A stretch of DNA of 64,000 nucleotides from Pedobacter endophyticus (GTDB taxonomy: Bacteria > Bacteroidota > Bacteroidia > Sphingobacteriales > Sphingobacteriaceae): NCBI RefSeq assembly GCF_015679185.1, contig NZ_CP064939.1, forward strand, positions 3,658,001 to 3,722,000, in the 5' to 3' direction. This document shows, in pieces, positions 13,200 to 21,913 of this stretch. Each line of letters starts with the position of its first letter. The first letter of the stretch is position 1. The notes below the pieces were generated by a model that was not told where the DNA came from, did not search any database, and saw only the letters and a list, made by a program, of their open reading frames with translations. Made by a program: the position numbers and the translations under genes.

Positions 13200-13478
13200 T
13201 TATTTATCGCCGTAATGACCTAAAGCAGAAATGATAAAAACCCTAAATGTTTTCATCTACTCTATAGATCATTCTGTCTTTTTGATTTATTCTTCTTGCC
13301 CAATAGCTTGCTAAACCATATTTCCAGGGCTCAGGGTTTCCGATACCAGAGTAGGGGTAGATTTAAGCTCTTCAACTATTTGATCTATTCTTTTTATTGA
13401 AGTTTTGTTGCCTGACTTAAAATGAAGCTTAATCTGTTTCTCTGCAACTTTTTCTAAAACGATTGAATATTTTCCCAT
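13200..13478 (-). pseudogene. Frameshifted YoeB/Txe-family toxin gene
   Basis: Read from ATG at 13478 the frame gives MGKYSIVLEKVAEKQIKLHF and a SGNKTSIKRIDQIVEELKSTP stretch, then loses homology. The next frame continues with YSGIGNPEPWKYGLASYWAR and RINQKDRMIYRVDENI. After a second shift a third frame ends RVFIISALGHYGDK and a stop at 13200-13202. Together these make a complete YoeB-like mRNA interferase (WARRINQKDRMIYRV core, GHY near the end). The breaks are at the CCCC run (13354-13357) and in the ATTTAGGG region near 13240. Both are at homopolymers, so sequencing error is possible. Its 5' end overlaps the antitoxin gene by 25 bp, the usual TA arrangement. Confidence 0.8.
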
Positions 13479-13702
13479 AAAGATTTAGTGGGGTCTAATG
13501 TTTTAACGTTGCCTTTCTTTATTGATTCTTCAGCTTTTTCAATTGCTTCTACCATCTCGATTCCGTAATGATCGATGGTTTTTTCACGTTCAGTTAGCGC
13601 AGAACTACCTTCTTTTTTGAAAGGAACTTTCAAAGCCTTTGCTACTGCTTTTAAAGCAGCAAGTTGTTCTTTGGTTTTGGGATGCATGATTAACGTTTCC
13701 AT
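13454..13702 (-). CDS. Antitoxin-like protein (DUF2683 type)
   Basis: The 82-residue protein begins METLIMHPKTKEQLAALKAV and is otherwise acidic and lysine-rich, ending DPTKSLWENIQSF. Proteins of this type are the usual upstream partner of YoeB/RelE toxins in Bacteroidetes. They are thought to neutralise the toxin through a disordered C-terminus and repress their own promoter. The frame is intact, unlike the downstream toxin. An alternative ATG (MHPKTK) lies five codons in. Family assignment is from memory of similar sequences and from the neighbouring toxin. Confidence 0.75.
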   Translation of the reverse strand: METLIMHPKTKEQLAALKAVAKALKVPFKKEGSSALTEREKTIDHYGIEMVEAIEKAEESIKKGNVKTLDPTKSLWENIQSF

Positions 13703-13820
13703 AAGTCTATTTCTCTTTTGCCAACTGATTAATGCAAAGTTACTTAAAAACTGCCTAAGCTGAAAGATTTATACTGAAAGCCAGCTTCCCGATAGCGAAT
13801 TTTACAAAAAGCTACATAAC

Positions 13821-13858
13821 AAAAAAGTTCAGCACGTTAATGTACCGAACTTCTTTTT
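13821..13858. terminator. Bidirectional terminator hairpin
   Basis: AAAAAAGTTC...GAACTTCTTTTT forms a stem with A-rich and T-rich flanks, so it can terminate on either strand. On the minus strand it lies downstream of rluF, before the antitoxin gene. Confidence 0.65.
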
Positions 13859-13868
13859 ATGTTTTTAA

Positions 13869-13997
13869 CTATACGGTTGGTCGGTTCGGATCGATAACTT
13901 CATTTGGCGTTTCAATTAAACCATCACCCTTAAGGTAGTTTAGCAATTTTAATCCAACTAAGCTTAAGAGCTTACAGAAAGCAGATTGTGTATCATG
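13869..13997 (-). other. Coding-like 43-codon open frame directly after the rluF stop
   Basis: The frame continues in phase past the rluF TAG and reads a protein-like sequence that includes LLNYLKGDGLIETPNEVIDP and ends NRPTV before a stop at 13869. There is no ATG; a TTG could give a 25-residue peptide. It may be the tail of a lost gene, a translational read-through extension, or chance. Confidence 0.3.
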
Positions 13998-14969
13998 CTA
14001 TCTTCCCCTTTGCCTGGTATTTGCCTTGCCGGCCGGTTTACCTTTTGCCGGTCGTGCGTTTCTACTTGTTGAATTGCCTTTATGATTAGCCTTCCCCGCT
14101 GCCGATGCGGATTGTTTTTTTCCTCCCGATTTCTGAGCCGGCTTGAAGCTTTTTACAGGTTTTTTAGCGGGTGCTGACTGCAGTTCTGAGCTTTCATCCC
14201 ACGATGTTGTTTTCTTTTTGGTGTTTTTAGGTTTCTGGGCCACATCAGATGAAGATTTTTCAACGCTCTTCATCACCACTTCCATCTCATTCTCTGTTAA
14301 CTCCCTGAACTCGCCGGTTGCAATGCCTTTCAAATTGATATTCATAATCCGGGTACGCTCTAACTTGGTAACCTCGTAACCGAAATGCTCGCACATCCGG
14401 CGTATTTGCCTGTTTAAGCCTTGAATTAAAATGATGTTGAATACAAATGTGCTGATTTGACGAACCTTACACTTTTTGGTATTGACACCCAGAATTGGTA
14501 CGCCATTACTCATTCCGAAAATAAAATCTTCGGTAATGGGTTTATTTACTGTAACTACATATTCTTTTTCGTGCTTGTTTCCGGCCCTGAGGATCTTGTT
14601 AACAATATCGCCGTTATTGGTCAGAAAGATCAGGCCCGACGAATCTTTATCTAGCCTGCCGATCGGGAAAATGCGTTCGCTGTAGTTTACATAATCAACA
14701 ATGTTGTCTCGCACGCTCGATTCGGTGGTACTTGTAATGCCAACGGGTTTGTTAAAAGCAAGCAGCACAAAATTCGATTCCTCTTTAGGCTCAATGTTAT
14801 GCCCGTTTACCATTACCCGGTCGCCGGGAAAAACCTGATCGCCGATTTTGGCCCGTTTGCCATTGATGAAAACATTTCCTTTTTCAATATACCGGTCTGC
14901 CTCACGACGAGAACACAGTCCACTTTCGCTTATAAATTTATTCAAACGTGTTGCAGCGTGCTGATTCAT
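13998..14969 (-). CDS. rluF: Pseudouridine synthase, RsuA/RluF type, with long basic tail
   Basis: The protein has an N-terminal S4 RNA-binding domain (about 8-65, with [20 protein letters not shown]) and a pseudouridine synthase domain (about 70-240). The catalytic motif is [15 protein letters not shown] with its Asp, and [18 protein letters not shown] is typical of the RluF group that modifies U2604 of 23S rRNA. The last 85 residues are low-complexity and rich in K, S, A, P and R, ending RQRGR; such tails are common in Bacteroidetes RNA-modifying enzymes. The choice of RluF over RluB rests on the motifs only. Confidence 0.88.
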   Translation of the reverse strand: MNQHAATRLNKFISESGLCSRREADRYIEKGNVFINGKRAKIGDQVFPGDRVMVNGHNIEPKEESNFVLLAFNKPVGITSTTESSVRDNIVDYVNYSERIFPIGRLDKDSSGLIFLTNNGDIVNKILRAGNKHEKEYVVTVNKPITEDFIFGMSNGVPILGVNTKKCKVRQISTFVFNIILIQGLNRQIRRMCEHFGYEVTKLERTRIMNINLKGIATGEFRELTENEMEVVMKSVEKSSSDVAQKPKNTKKKTTSWDESSELQSAPAKKPVKSFKPAQKSGGKKQSASAAGKANHKGNSTSRNARPAKGKPAGKANTRQRGR

Positions 14970-15322
14970 ATTGCAATTTTACGTAAATAAATCAGCTTAT
15001 AAGCCAGAAAGAGACTAAGATTGATCGAATTTAGCCTGAGCAGATTTCATTTGGCGCCTTAAAACTCTCCCTTTTAATGGCGGTGGGTTTTGTTGTGTCT
15101 GTACATCCCTTCCGAAGAAGTCGGAAGGGAAAGTAAAGGCATTACTTTAACCCAAACGTTGATAGGGAGAGGTTATGATAAGCAATGCGAATCCGATAGC
15201 TGTCGAATTCAATTTGCGAGGGAAACCTATGCCCAAGGCATCCCTTTCAGGAAAACTCGGCTTTATAAGCCAGCCCTGCAACAAGCCCTTTCTCTATTTG
15301 CAGCTTTCACAGGCTGAGGCCT
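14970..15322. other. Intergenic stretch with a perfect 9-bp hairpin
   Basis: CCCTTCCGA at 15107-15115 and TCGGAAGGG at 15121-15129 form a perfect hairpin with a 5-nt loop. A related but decayed copy (CATCCCTTCCGAAGATAATC) is at about 22387. The remainder shows no gene. Confidence 0.55.
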
Positions 15323-15820
15323 TTAAAAATTCTGATCGTCGGCACTTGGACCATAACTTCCCGGAATCGGAATGTTGAGCAGCCTCAAATAAACGCCCAA
15401 TTGTGCCCTGTGGTGCGTAGTTTGGCTAAAAGCGATGCGAATGATTTCATATTTAGTCATGTCGCCTAAAATCTGATCACCGTTGCGCAATATCCACTGA
15501 TCGTCAAATTTTGCTTCATCCGCTTTTTCGAGGTCTGCCTTTCCGCTTTCGTAATTTTCGGTCAGAAGCTTAATGAGGTCGTCGTTATTTTCCACTTTTT
15601 TCTCCTCGTAGGGTGCGGTGGCAAAGTCCAGTCCGTCGGTATTTAGGCCCAGGCTCACCCAGCTTGGCAGGTCGGCAATATGGCTTGCCAGCGATTTCAT
15701 TTTCATGCTTTTCTCGTGCGGTGCCCAATCAAATTTATCAACCGGCACAAGAGCCAGGAACTTTTTTGTAGTTTCAAATTCCGACTCGAATTCTTTTAGT
15801 AATGCTTTAATAATATCCAT
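15323..15820 (-). CDS. DinB family protein
   Basis: From ATG at 15820 the protein has 165 residues and the DinB/YfiT four-helix layout. It includes MKSLASHIADLPSWV with an early His, and FSQTTHHRAQLGVYLRLLNI near the C-terminus, which carries the other metal-ligand histidines. The family binds a metal, and some members are thiol-dependent S-transferases; the substrate here is unknown. The longer open frame to 15907 adds a segment not expected in the family. A WYL regulator lies 250 bp upstream on the same strand, a pairing often seen for DinB genes. Confidence 0.88.
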   Translation of the reverse strand: MDIIKALLKEFESEFETTKKFLALVPVDKFDWAPHEKSMKMKSLASHIADLPSWVSLGLNTDGLDFATAPYEEKKVENNDDLIKLLTENYESGKADLEKADEAKFDDQWILRNGDQILGDMTKYEIIRIAFSQTTHHRAQLGVYLRLLNIPIPGSYGPSADDQNF

Positions 15821-16072
15821 GTTTTTCTGTTTTGTTTTTTCGATTGTGTTCAATTCCATCAGTAATAAATCAGCCATGCTCATGATTTTTTGGTTTTGTT
15901 TCCACAAAGAAAAAGCCCCACAGTGACAACCCTATGGCAGTGTAAAAAAAATATTTTTTATTTTTTTACAGGCCAATAAAGCCTCTGATTTTTTGTGTTT
16001 GGTAGCGTTCAGCAGAAAAAGTGTTGTTCAGCAATCTGTCACCTAATGCAAACATATATTCACTTCGGGCAA

Positions 16073-16762
16073 TCAAAAATTTACTGGCAACAGGCTCATG
16101 TAATCGCTTAACTGCATGTGATTGCTTTTTTCGAAAGAACGCCCGGTATTTTTCAGGCAAATAATTCTGGTCAGATTAAAGTCGCGGTATTGATTCCTGA
16201 TATGGCACCAGGCAATCAAATGCCAGCTAAAGGCATAAAAAATTAAACCGATTGGCTCCACCTCACGCTTGCTCACTTCATCTTTGGCGTTTTTGTATTC
16301 GAGCGCAATCATGTTTTTCTCAGCTATCGCACTTTGAATAAGCGAAAGATATTCGTAGTTAAATGTCATGCGCTCCGGAATCTGCAGCTTGATGTGCTGG
16401 TTCATCAGTTCCAGCTTTTCCCTTTGGCTGGTTTTTAACACGGCTTTAACTTTGGTAAGTGCGGTAGAATAATGCGATCGGATCGAGTGATCGGCAAAGC
16501 CGTTCACCAGGCTTTCTACCAGCAGCAAGGCATTTGCTTCGTCAGAATTAAAGGAAACGGGCGGTAAAAAATAACCTTGAACCAGAAAATAACCCTTGTG
16601 CTGTTCAAAGGCAACAGGAATGCCCTGTTCCTGCAAGGCCTTAATATCGCGGTAAACGGTGCGGATACTAATGTTAAACCGTTCGGAAATTTTATCAGCA
16701 GAATTGTATTTTTTGGATTGCAGAATAGTTAAGATCCCAAAAAGGCGGTCGATGCGGTTCAT
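16073..16762 (-). CDS. HTH/WYL-domain transcriptional regulator (YafY-like)
   Basis: The 229-residue protein has an N-terminal DeoR/HTH_11 helix-turn-helix (residues about 1-55, ISERFNISIRTVYRDIKALQ) and a WYL domain (about 135-215, with EPIGLIFYAFSWHLIAWCHI). WYL domains sense nucleic-acid or nucleotide ligands in several defence and stress regulators. As the upstream neighbour of the DinB gene on the same strand, it may control that gene; this is inference. Confidence 0.88.
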   Translation of the reverse strand: MNRIDRLFGILTILQSKKYNSADKISERFNISIRTVYRDIKALQEQGIPVAFEQHKGYFLVQGYFLPPVSFNSDEANALLLVESLVNGFADHSIRSHYSTALTKVKAVLKTSQREKLELMNQHIKLQIPERMTFNYEYLSLIQSAIAEKNMIALEYKNAKDEVSKREVEPIGLIFYAFSWHLIAWCHIRNQYRDFNLTRIICLKNTGRSFEKSNHMQLSDYMSLLPVNF

Positions 16763-17293
16763 AAGGATTGCTTTGGTTAAAATTAGGTAATTTATGGCAA
16801 TTTTGAAGGACTAATTGGATATTAATCAAGAGCAATCGCTTTTAACTTTTCCTTGCTTGCCTTTCTGTTTTCTGCATACCCTAACGGCGAAAACATAAGC
16901 GTTATGTTGCCATGGAAGCACGGAAAATACGGAATAACTTTAATTTTTATCACTGCCCGTTCGGTCAGGCGGGCGTGCAATGTTGTGTAGTTAAGTATGA
17001 AAGGTGTGAGTCTGAGCGGAGTCGAAGACTTTTTTTTAGGATAAATCTATAAACATCGCCCTTCGACTAAGAACCAAATAATATGGGCGGGCATGCCTTC
17101 GGGTTTTCGTGGCTAATTTATTGTTACATAGCCTGACTTTTTTAAAGGCGATTTCCCCGGATATTTATTATTGCCCGGTCATTTCTCAATATTCGTTATT
17201 CATCAGCGTTGGTATGTTATTTGTTACTAGTTCGCCTCATTATGTCTATCAAGCGAAAAAATTCGTTTAGTATTCAGACACAACATTAAATTA
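16763..17293. other. Repeat-bearing intergenic region
   Basis: This 530-bp region holds a GCCCG...CGGGC hairpin (about 16957-16976) and a GAGTCTGAGCGGAGTCGAAG element related to the 51-bp array at 32.3 kb. A partial reverse copy of that element (CGCCCTTCGACTAAG) follows about 60 bp later. No gene is recognised, and no consensus TAnnTTTG box was identified near the kinase start. Confidence 0.5.
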
Positions 17294-19762
17294 ATGGCAG
17301 CCGTAATTCAGAAACGTTTTTTCAGGGCAATAAAAGGAAAGGTAATTATCGGTTTCTTATTCGCCTGCTTTGCGCTGCTTTCGGCATGGGGAATCAGCAA
17401 ATTTGCTTTTACACGGATGCTGAATACGGTTGAGGAAATCTCGGCCCCGAATGATCGTTTGCGGCTTGTAAACGATCTTTCGCACAAAATCGCCCGCCTC
17501 GATCAGCTTCAAAGGGATGAGGCATTTAATAAGCAGGGCAACTCCAATTTCTTAAAAGAATCTCGAAAGTTAAGGGCTACGTTAGATACGCTACGTAATT
17601 TGTATACCGGCGATTCTGCTCAGTTGGCGAGGATTAAATCGATCAAAAATTTACTTGCCGAACGCGATAAACAGTTTGTTTCTTATTTAAAAGTCCGTGA
17701 AACACTCGTAAATACCAAGTCGTTTTCTGATGAGGTGCAAAAGCTGAACGATCTGATTGCTGTTCGGACGCGGCAAGCCGACAGCGCCGTTTTAACCACC
17801 GAAACAACAACATCAACCACTACCGTCGCTCCTGAGGAACAAGAAAAATCGAGAGGTTTTTTAAGTAAGTTGTTCGGTAAAAAGAAGGCGGATGTTTATA
17901 AAATCATTAACGAAGAATTTAAAGTAAAACGCGATACCTTAAACGCCGAGGCCGAAGATAGCATTGTAAAAAGTATGACGGGCTCTTTGCGTTCCATTGA
18001 GTTGGAACAACAACAAAAAAGCAAGAAATTTTTAAAACGAGAGGCCGAACTATCAACCGCCAGCAATGCATTAACGAGCAAAATGTTGCAAATTTTGCGT
18101 GAGGTTGAGGGCGAAGCTGTAGCGCAGGTTGATTTAAATGGAATAGAGGCGAAAGAAGTGGTAAATGACGGTATTACGCAAATTACGGCAATTATCATTG
18201 CATTTTTTTTCCTCACCGTAATCTTGCTTTATCTTATTTTAACTGATATAACCAGAAGCAACAGGTACCGTAAGCAACTGGAGCTGGCAAAAGATGAGGC
18301 TGAATATCATGGCAAGGCGAAACAGCGCTTTTTATCGAACATGAGCCACGAAATAAGAACGCCGCTGCAATCTATTTTGGGGTATGCCGAATTGATTAGC
18401 CAACAAGATCAGCCGAAAAAGAAAGATATCGACGCAATCTATCAATCATCAATCCATCTGTTGCAGATTGTAAACGAGGTGCTCGATTATAACCGGATCA
18501 TTTCGGGCGAATTTACCTTCAACAATCAGGTTTTCGATATCAAGAAAATTATCGCCGAGGTTACCGCTGTTGTTCGTCCGTTGGCAGAGCAAAAATCGTT
18601 AACGTTGATTACAAGCTTGGATTTGGGCGACGTTGAATTTGTTAAAGGCGATGCTTTCCGGTTGAAGCAAATTCTTTTCAACTTGTTGGGCAATGCCGTT
18701 AAATTTACCTTAAAGGGAGAAATCAATCTGCGCATTTCGTGCAAAAAGCAGCTCGATAATCTCCATTTTCAATTTACCATAACCGATACCGGCATTGGTT
18801 TCGATGAAAGCGACATTTCGCGGATCTTCAACGAATTTGAACAAATCGAATCGCCGGAAAAATACGTGTTGAACCAAACAGGAACAGGGTTGGGCCTCCC
18901 GATCGTGAAGTCGCTAATTGAAGCTCAGGGCGGACGAATCCACGTGAAAAGCAAATTGGGCAAAGGCACAACTTTCAATATTTATTTAACTTTTCAGCAA
19001 ACAACCGAACCTGTAACCGATACTTTTAGCTCGGAACATTACGCCATTGTAAATTCGGGAACAGTTTGGGTTATTGATGATGACAAGTTGATCGTCGATC
19101 TTTGCGGACTCATTTTCGCAAAAAACAACATACGGTTTAAGTGCTTTGGCAACGTTGCCGATATATTGAAACAAGAGCCTGATGCAGACTTAAAATATGT
19201 GTTGGTGGATATGCGCTTACCCGAAATGACCGGGCTTGAACTTTGCCATTTGCTGAAGAAAAAGCTTGCAGCCGATGTGAAGTTTTACGCCATTACTGCC
19301 CAGGTGTTGCCCGAAGAAAGAGAAATGGTATTGAGCGAGGGTTTCGACGGTTTGATTATGAAGCCATTTAGGGAAGCCGACCTGCTTTCCATTTTCGATA
19401 AGGTGCAGCTTTTAGAAGAACCTACAGAATTTGATCTTTCATCGCTCGAGAAGATGACCTTCGGCGATCAGCAGATGTTAAACAAAATCCTGAATCGGTT
19501 TAAAGAAGATTGCATTAGCGATGCGGCCGATTTGAAAACGTATATGCTCGAAAATAATTACGATAAATGCCGACTCATTGTTCATCGGCTAGCAGGCCGA
19601 ACAGCACAAATGGGGGCGAAAACACTGGCTCAGGCTTTCAGACTCCTTGAAACTGAAATTGCCGAAAAAGGTTTGAACAGCGCTGTGAAAACGGAAACTG
19701 CAAACCAACTGAAAAAGTTAAAGGCATTGGTAGCGGCTATTGAGTCGCCATTGGCGGTATAG
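17294..19762 (+). CDS. Hybrid sensor histidine kinase (HisKA-HATPase-REC-HPt)
   Basis: The 822-residue membrane kinase has TM1 at about 16-37, a largely helical extracytoplasmic sensor region (40-290) and TM2 at about 293-318. HisKA follows with His352 in SNMSHEIRTPLQ, then the ATPase domain with the N box LFNLLGNAVKFT and GTGLGLPIV. A receiver domain carries Asp639 in VLVDMRLPEM, and a C-terminal HPt domain carries His764 in VHRLAGRTAQMG. One protein thus holds all four phosphorelay steps, leaving the final transfer to a separate receiver. The convergent sigma54 regulator that ends 11 bp away is the obvious partner. Confidence 0.95.
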   Translation: MAAVIQKRFFRAIKGKVIIGFLFACFALLSAWGISKFAFTRMLNTVEEISAPNDRLRLVNDLSHKIARLDQLQRDEAFNKQGNSNFLKESRKLRATLDTLRNLYTGDSAQLARIKSIKNLLAERDKQFVSYLKVRETLVNTKSFSDEVQKLNDLIAVRTRQADSAVLTTETTTSTTTVAPEEQEKSRGFLSKLFGKKKADVYKIINEEFKVKRDTLNAEAEDSIVKSMTGSLRSIELEQQQKSKKFLKREAELSTASNALTSKMLQILREVEGEAVAQVDLNGIEAKEVVNDGITQITAIIIAFFFLTVILLYLILTDITRSNRYRKQLELAKDEAEYHGKAKQRFLSNMSHEIRTPLQSILGYAELISQQDQPKKKDIDAIYQSSIHLLQIVNEVLDYNRIISGEFTFNNQVFDIKKIIAEVTAVVRPLAEQKSLTLITSLDLGDVEFVKGDAFRLKQILFNLLGNAVKFTLKGEINLRISCKKQLDNLHFQFTITDTGIGFDESDISRIFNEFEQIESPEKYVLNQTGTGLGLPIVKSLIEAQGGRIHVKSKLGKGTTFNIYLTFQQTTEPVTDTFSSEHYAIVNSGTVWVIDDDKLIVDLCGLIFAKNNIRFKCFGNVADILKQEPDADLKYVLVDMRLPEMTGLELCHLLKKKLAADVKFYAITAQVLPEEREMVLSEGFDGLIMKPFREADLLSIFDKVQLLEEPTEFDLSSLEKMTFGDQQMLNKILNRFKEDCISDAADLKTYMLENNYDKCRLIVHRLAGRTAQMGAKTLAQAFRLLETEIAEKGLNSAVKTETANQLKKLKALVAAIESPLAV

Positions 19763-19773
19763 ATACCTTCTAT

Positions 19774-21105
19774 TTAGTCGATTCCATACCGTTCCATTTT
19801 CGCATAAAGCGTTTTGCGGTCGATATTTAGCATTTTAGCCGCTTTAGATTTATTGTGCTTTGCTTTAAGCAGCGTTTCAGAAATCAACGCTTTCTCGTTT
19901 TGCTCATTTACCGCCTTTAAATCGAACGAACTTCCCGGCAATGTTTGCTGATTAACGGCAATCATCATTTCATCCGGTAAGGCATCTACTTGCGCAATTT
20001 CGCCCGGAGTCAACAGCACCATCCGTTTAATTACGTTGCTCAATTCGCGTAAATTTCCGGGCCAGTCATAACTCAGCAGTAATGATTTCGCTTCTGCAGA
20101 AATGCTCTTTACATTGCGTTTTAAGTTGCGATTTGATAGGCCGATAAAATGGTTGATGAACAATTCCAAATCGCCGCCCCGATCTCTCAAAGCCGGCAAC
20201 TGAATCTTAAATTCGTTGAGTCGGTGATACAGATCTTCTCTAAACTCACCGCCAGAAATGCTGTTAATCAAATCATCGTTGGTGGCCGCAATTATGCGAA
20301 CATCGACAGCAATTTGTTTCGTGCTTCCCAGCGGTTGTATTACCCTTTCTTGCAACGCCCGAAGCAATTTAATTTGCACTTCGTAACTTAAGTTTCCAAC
20401 TTCATCCAAAAAGAGCGTGCCACCATTGGCAGCTTCAAACTGTCCTTTTTTGTCCGTTAGCGCACCTGTAAAGGCGCCTTTTACATGGCCAAACAGCTCG
20501 CTCGCCGCCAAATCTTTAGAGAGCGCTCCGCAATCGATCGCAATAAAAGGCTTATTGGAGCGCTTGCTTTGCTGATGAAGCGTTCTCGCCGCAAACTCTT
20601 TACCCGTTCCGCTTTCGCCCTGAATAATAACCGACATATCGGTGGGCGCAACCAACGCAATGTGCTCATACAGCTTATCGGCAATTGCACTTTTTCCCTT
20701 AATAAAATCCAGATCGGTAGCCTCTATCTTCGCCGCTTTCGAGTCCTTTTTCGCCAACGAATTTTTGATCACCATTAACAATTCATCCGGATTAACGGGT
20801 TTCGTAATGTAATCGAAAGCACCCATTTGCATCGATTTTACAGCCGTGCGAACATCATTAAAACTCGTCATTATGATAATAGGAACCGAAAGCCCTAAAT
20901 TTCTGGAATGTGTAATCACTTCGAAGCCAATTCCATCTGGCAAGCGATAATCGATAATAAATAGATCGAACTCCTGACTTTCGATCAATTTTAATGCAGG
21001 CTTGATGTGAGTTATGAGCGTAACCTCATGGCCGTTCTTTTGCAAAAAGCCTTCAAGTAATTGAGCAAATGTTGTATCGTCATCTAAAATCAGGATTTTC
21101 GCCAT
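19774..21105 (-). CDS. Sigma54-dependent response regulator, NtrC family
   Basis: The 443-residue protein has a receiver domain (about 1-120, Asp52 in IIDYRLPDG) and a sigma54 AAA+ domain (about 138-370). The latter carries Walker A GESGTGKE, the sigma54-contacting loop GAFTGA and Walker B GGTLFLDEVG. A Fis-type HTH (NKSKAAKMLNIDRKTLYAKM) closes the protein. It activates transcription from -24/-12 promoters after phosphorylation. The partner is probably the convergent hybrid kinase. I found no convincing -24/-12 site in front of the two PepSY-like genes next door. Confidence 0.96.
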   Translation of the reverse strand: MAKILILDDDTTFAQLLEGFLQKNGHEVTLITHIKPALKLIESQEFDLFIIDYRLPDGIGFEVITHSRNLGLSVPIIIMTSFNDVRTAVKSMQMGAFDYITKPVNPDELLMVIKNSLAKKDSKAAKIEATDLDFIKGKSAIADKLYEHIALVAPTDMSVIIQGESGTGKEFAARTLHQQSKRSNKPFIAIDCGALSKDLAASELFGHVKGAFTGALTDKKGQFEAANGGTLFLDEVGNLSYEVQIKLLRALQERVIQPLGSTKQIAVDVRIIAATNDDLINSISGGEFREDLYHRLNEFKIQLPALRDRGGDLELFINHFIGLSNRNLKRNVKSISAEAKSLLLSYDWPGNLRELSNVIKRMVLLTPGEIAQVDALPDEMMIAVNQQTLPGSSFDLKAVNEQNEKALISETLLKAKHNKSKAAKMLNIDRKTLYAKMERYGID

Positions 21106-21173
21106 ACAACAAAAATAAGAAAAGCCAGCTAAAAACTGGCTAATCTAATACTAGGTAGATGTAATATTTGGGG

Positions 21174-21488
21174 TTATTGTACCGGTTTACCGTCTTTGTC
21201 AATTTTCACAGAACCTGTTTCTGCTTCCTTTTTAACATTGATCAGGTAATATTCTTTTGTGCCTTCTTTAACCGACCAGGCTTCTGTTGCCGTCCAGCCT
21301 TTGTAAGCATCAGATTTTAGTGCCGTTGTAACTGGCTCAGGTAATTCTTCCAATTTAACCGGAGTTTTTACTGCACTATCTTGAACTGCAACAATTGCAG
21401 CATTTTTAATTGTATTTACTTCACTCGCTTGTACTGCAGAGAATCCCGCAAATGCTAAGAATGCTGCTGATAAAATTAACTTTTTCAT
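21174..21488 (-). CDS. PepSY-like secreted protein, copy 1
   Basis: The 104-residue protein has a signal peptide (MKKLILSAAFLAFAGFSAVQA, cleavage after ~21) and a short mature domain with the PepSY-like pattern. That pattern is LPEPVTTALKSDAYKGW, then a central Y-rich strand, and VKIDKDGKPVQ at the end. Such domains act as small periplasmic binding or inhibitor modules, and the role here is unknown. It lies downstream of a paralogue on the same strand. From VQDSAVKTP to the end the two proteins are identical although the DNA differs at about twenty synonymous sites. Confidence 0.8.
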   Translation of the reverse strand: MKKLILSAAFLAFAGFSAVQASEVNTIKNAAIVAVQDSAVKTPVKLEELPEPVTTALKSDAYKGWTATEAWSVKEGTKEYYLINVKKEAETGSVKIDKDGKPVQ

Positions 21489-21545
21489 GTTTTCTAATTT
21501 AAATGTGTTGAAACTAAGAAATAGTTTCGTGGTTCTGTTTTAAAG

Positions 21546-21572
21546 AAGTGCAGCCTCCCGCAGACTGCACTT
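21546..21572 (-). terminator. Hairpin between the two PepSY-like genes
   Basis: AAGTGCAG (21546-21553) and CTGCACTT (21565-21572) form a perfect 8-bp stem with an 11-nt loop. On the minus strand it is followed by CTTT. It lies 26 bp after the upstream paralogue's stop and could attenuate read-through into copy 1. Confidence 0.6.
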
Positions 21573-21598
21573 AGGGTTGATTATGCCTGAAAGGCAAA

Positions 21599-21913
21599 TT
21601 ATTGTACCGGTTTACCGTCTTTGTCAATTTTCACGGAACCTGTTTCCGCTTCTTTTTTAACATTGATTAAGTAATATTCTTTGGTACCTTCTTTAACTGA
21701 CCATGCCTCGGTTGCTGTCCAACCTTTATAGGCGTCAGATTTTAGTGCTGTAGTTACTGGCTCAGGAAGTTCTTCTAATTTAACCGGAGTTTTTACTGCG
21801 CTATCTTGAACTGCAATAATTGCAGTGTTTTTTAATTCTTTTACTTCACTTGCTTGTACTGCTGAGAATCCTGCGAAAGCTAAAAATGTAGCTGATAAAA
21901 TGAACTTTTTCAT
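21599..21913 (-). CDS. PepSY-like secreted protein, copy 2
   Basis: Using ATG at 21913 gives 104 residues, the same length as copy 1. The signal peptide is MKKFILSATFLAFAGFSAVQA, and the longer open frame to 21946 is rejected because it would bury the signal. The mature part differs from copy 1 only in the first ten residues or so (EVKELKNTAIIAV versus EVNTIKNAAIVAV). Both genes lie behind the sigma54 response regulator gene, which raises the possibility of common control, unproven. Confidence 0.8.
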   Translation of the reverse strand: MKKFILSATFLAFAGFSAVQASEVKELKNTAIIAVQDSAVKTPVKLEELPEPVTTALKSDAYKGWTATEAWSVKEGTKEYYLINVKKEAETGSVKIDKDGKPVQ

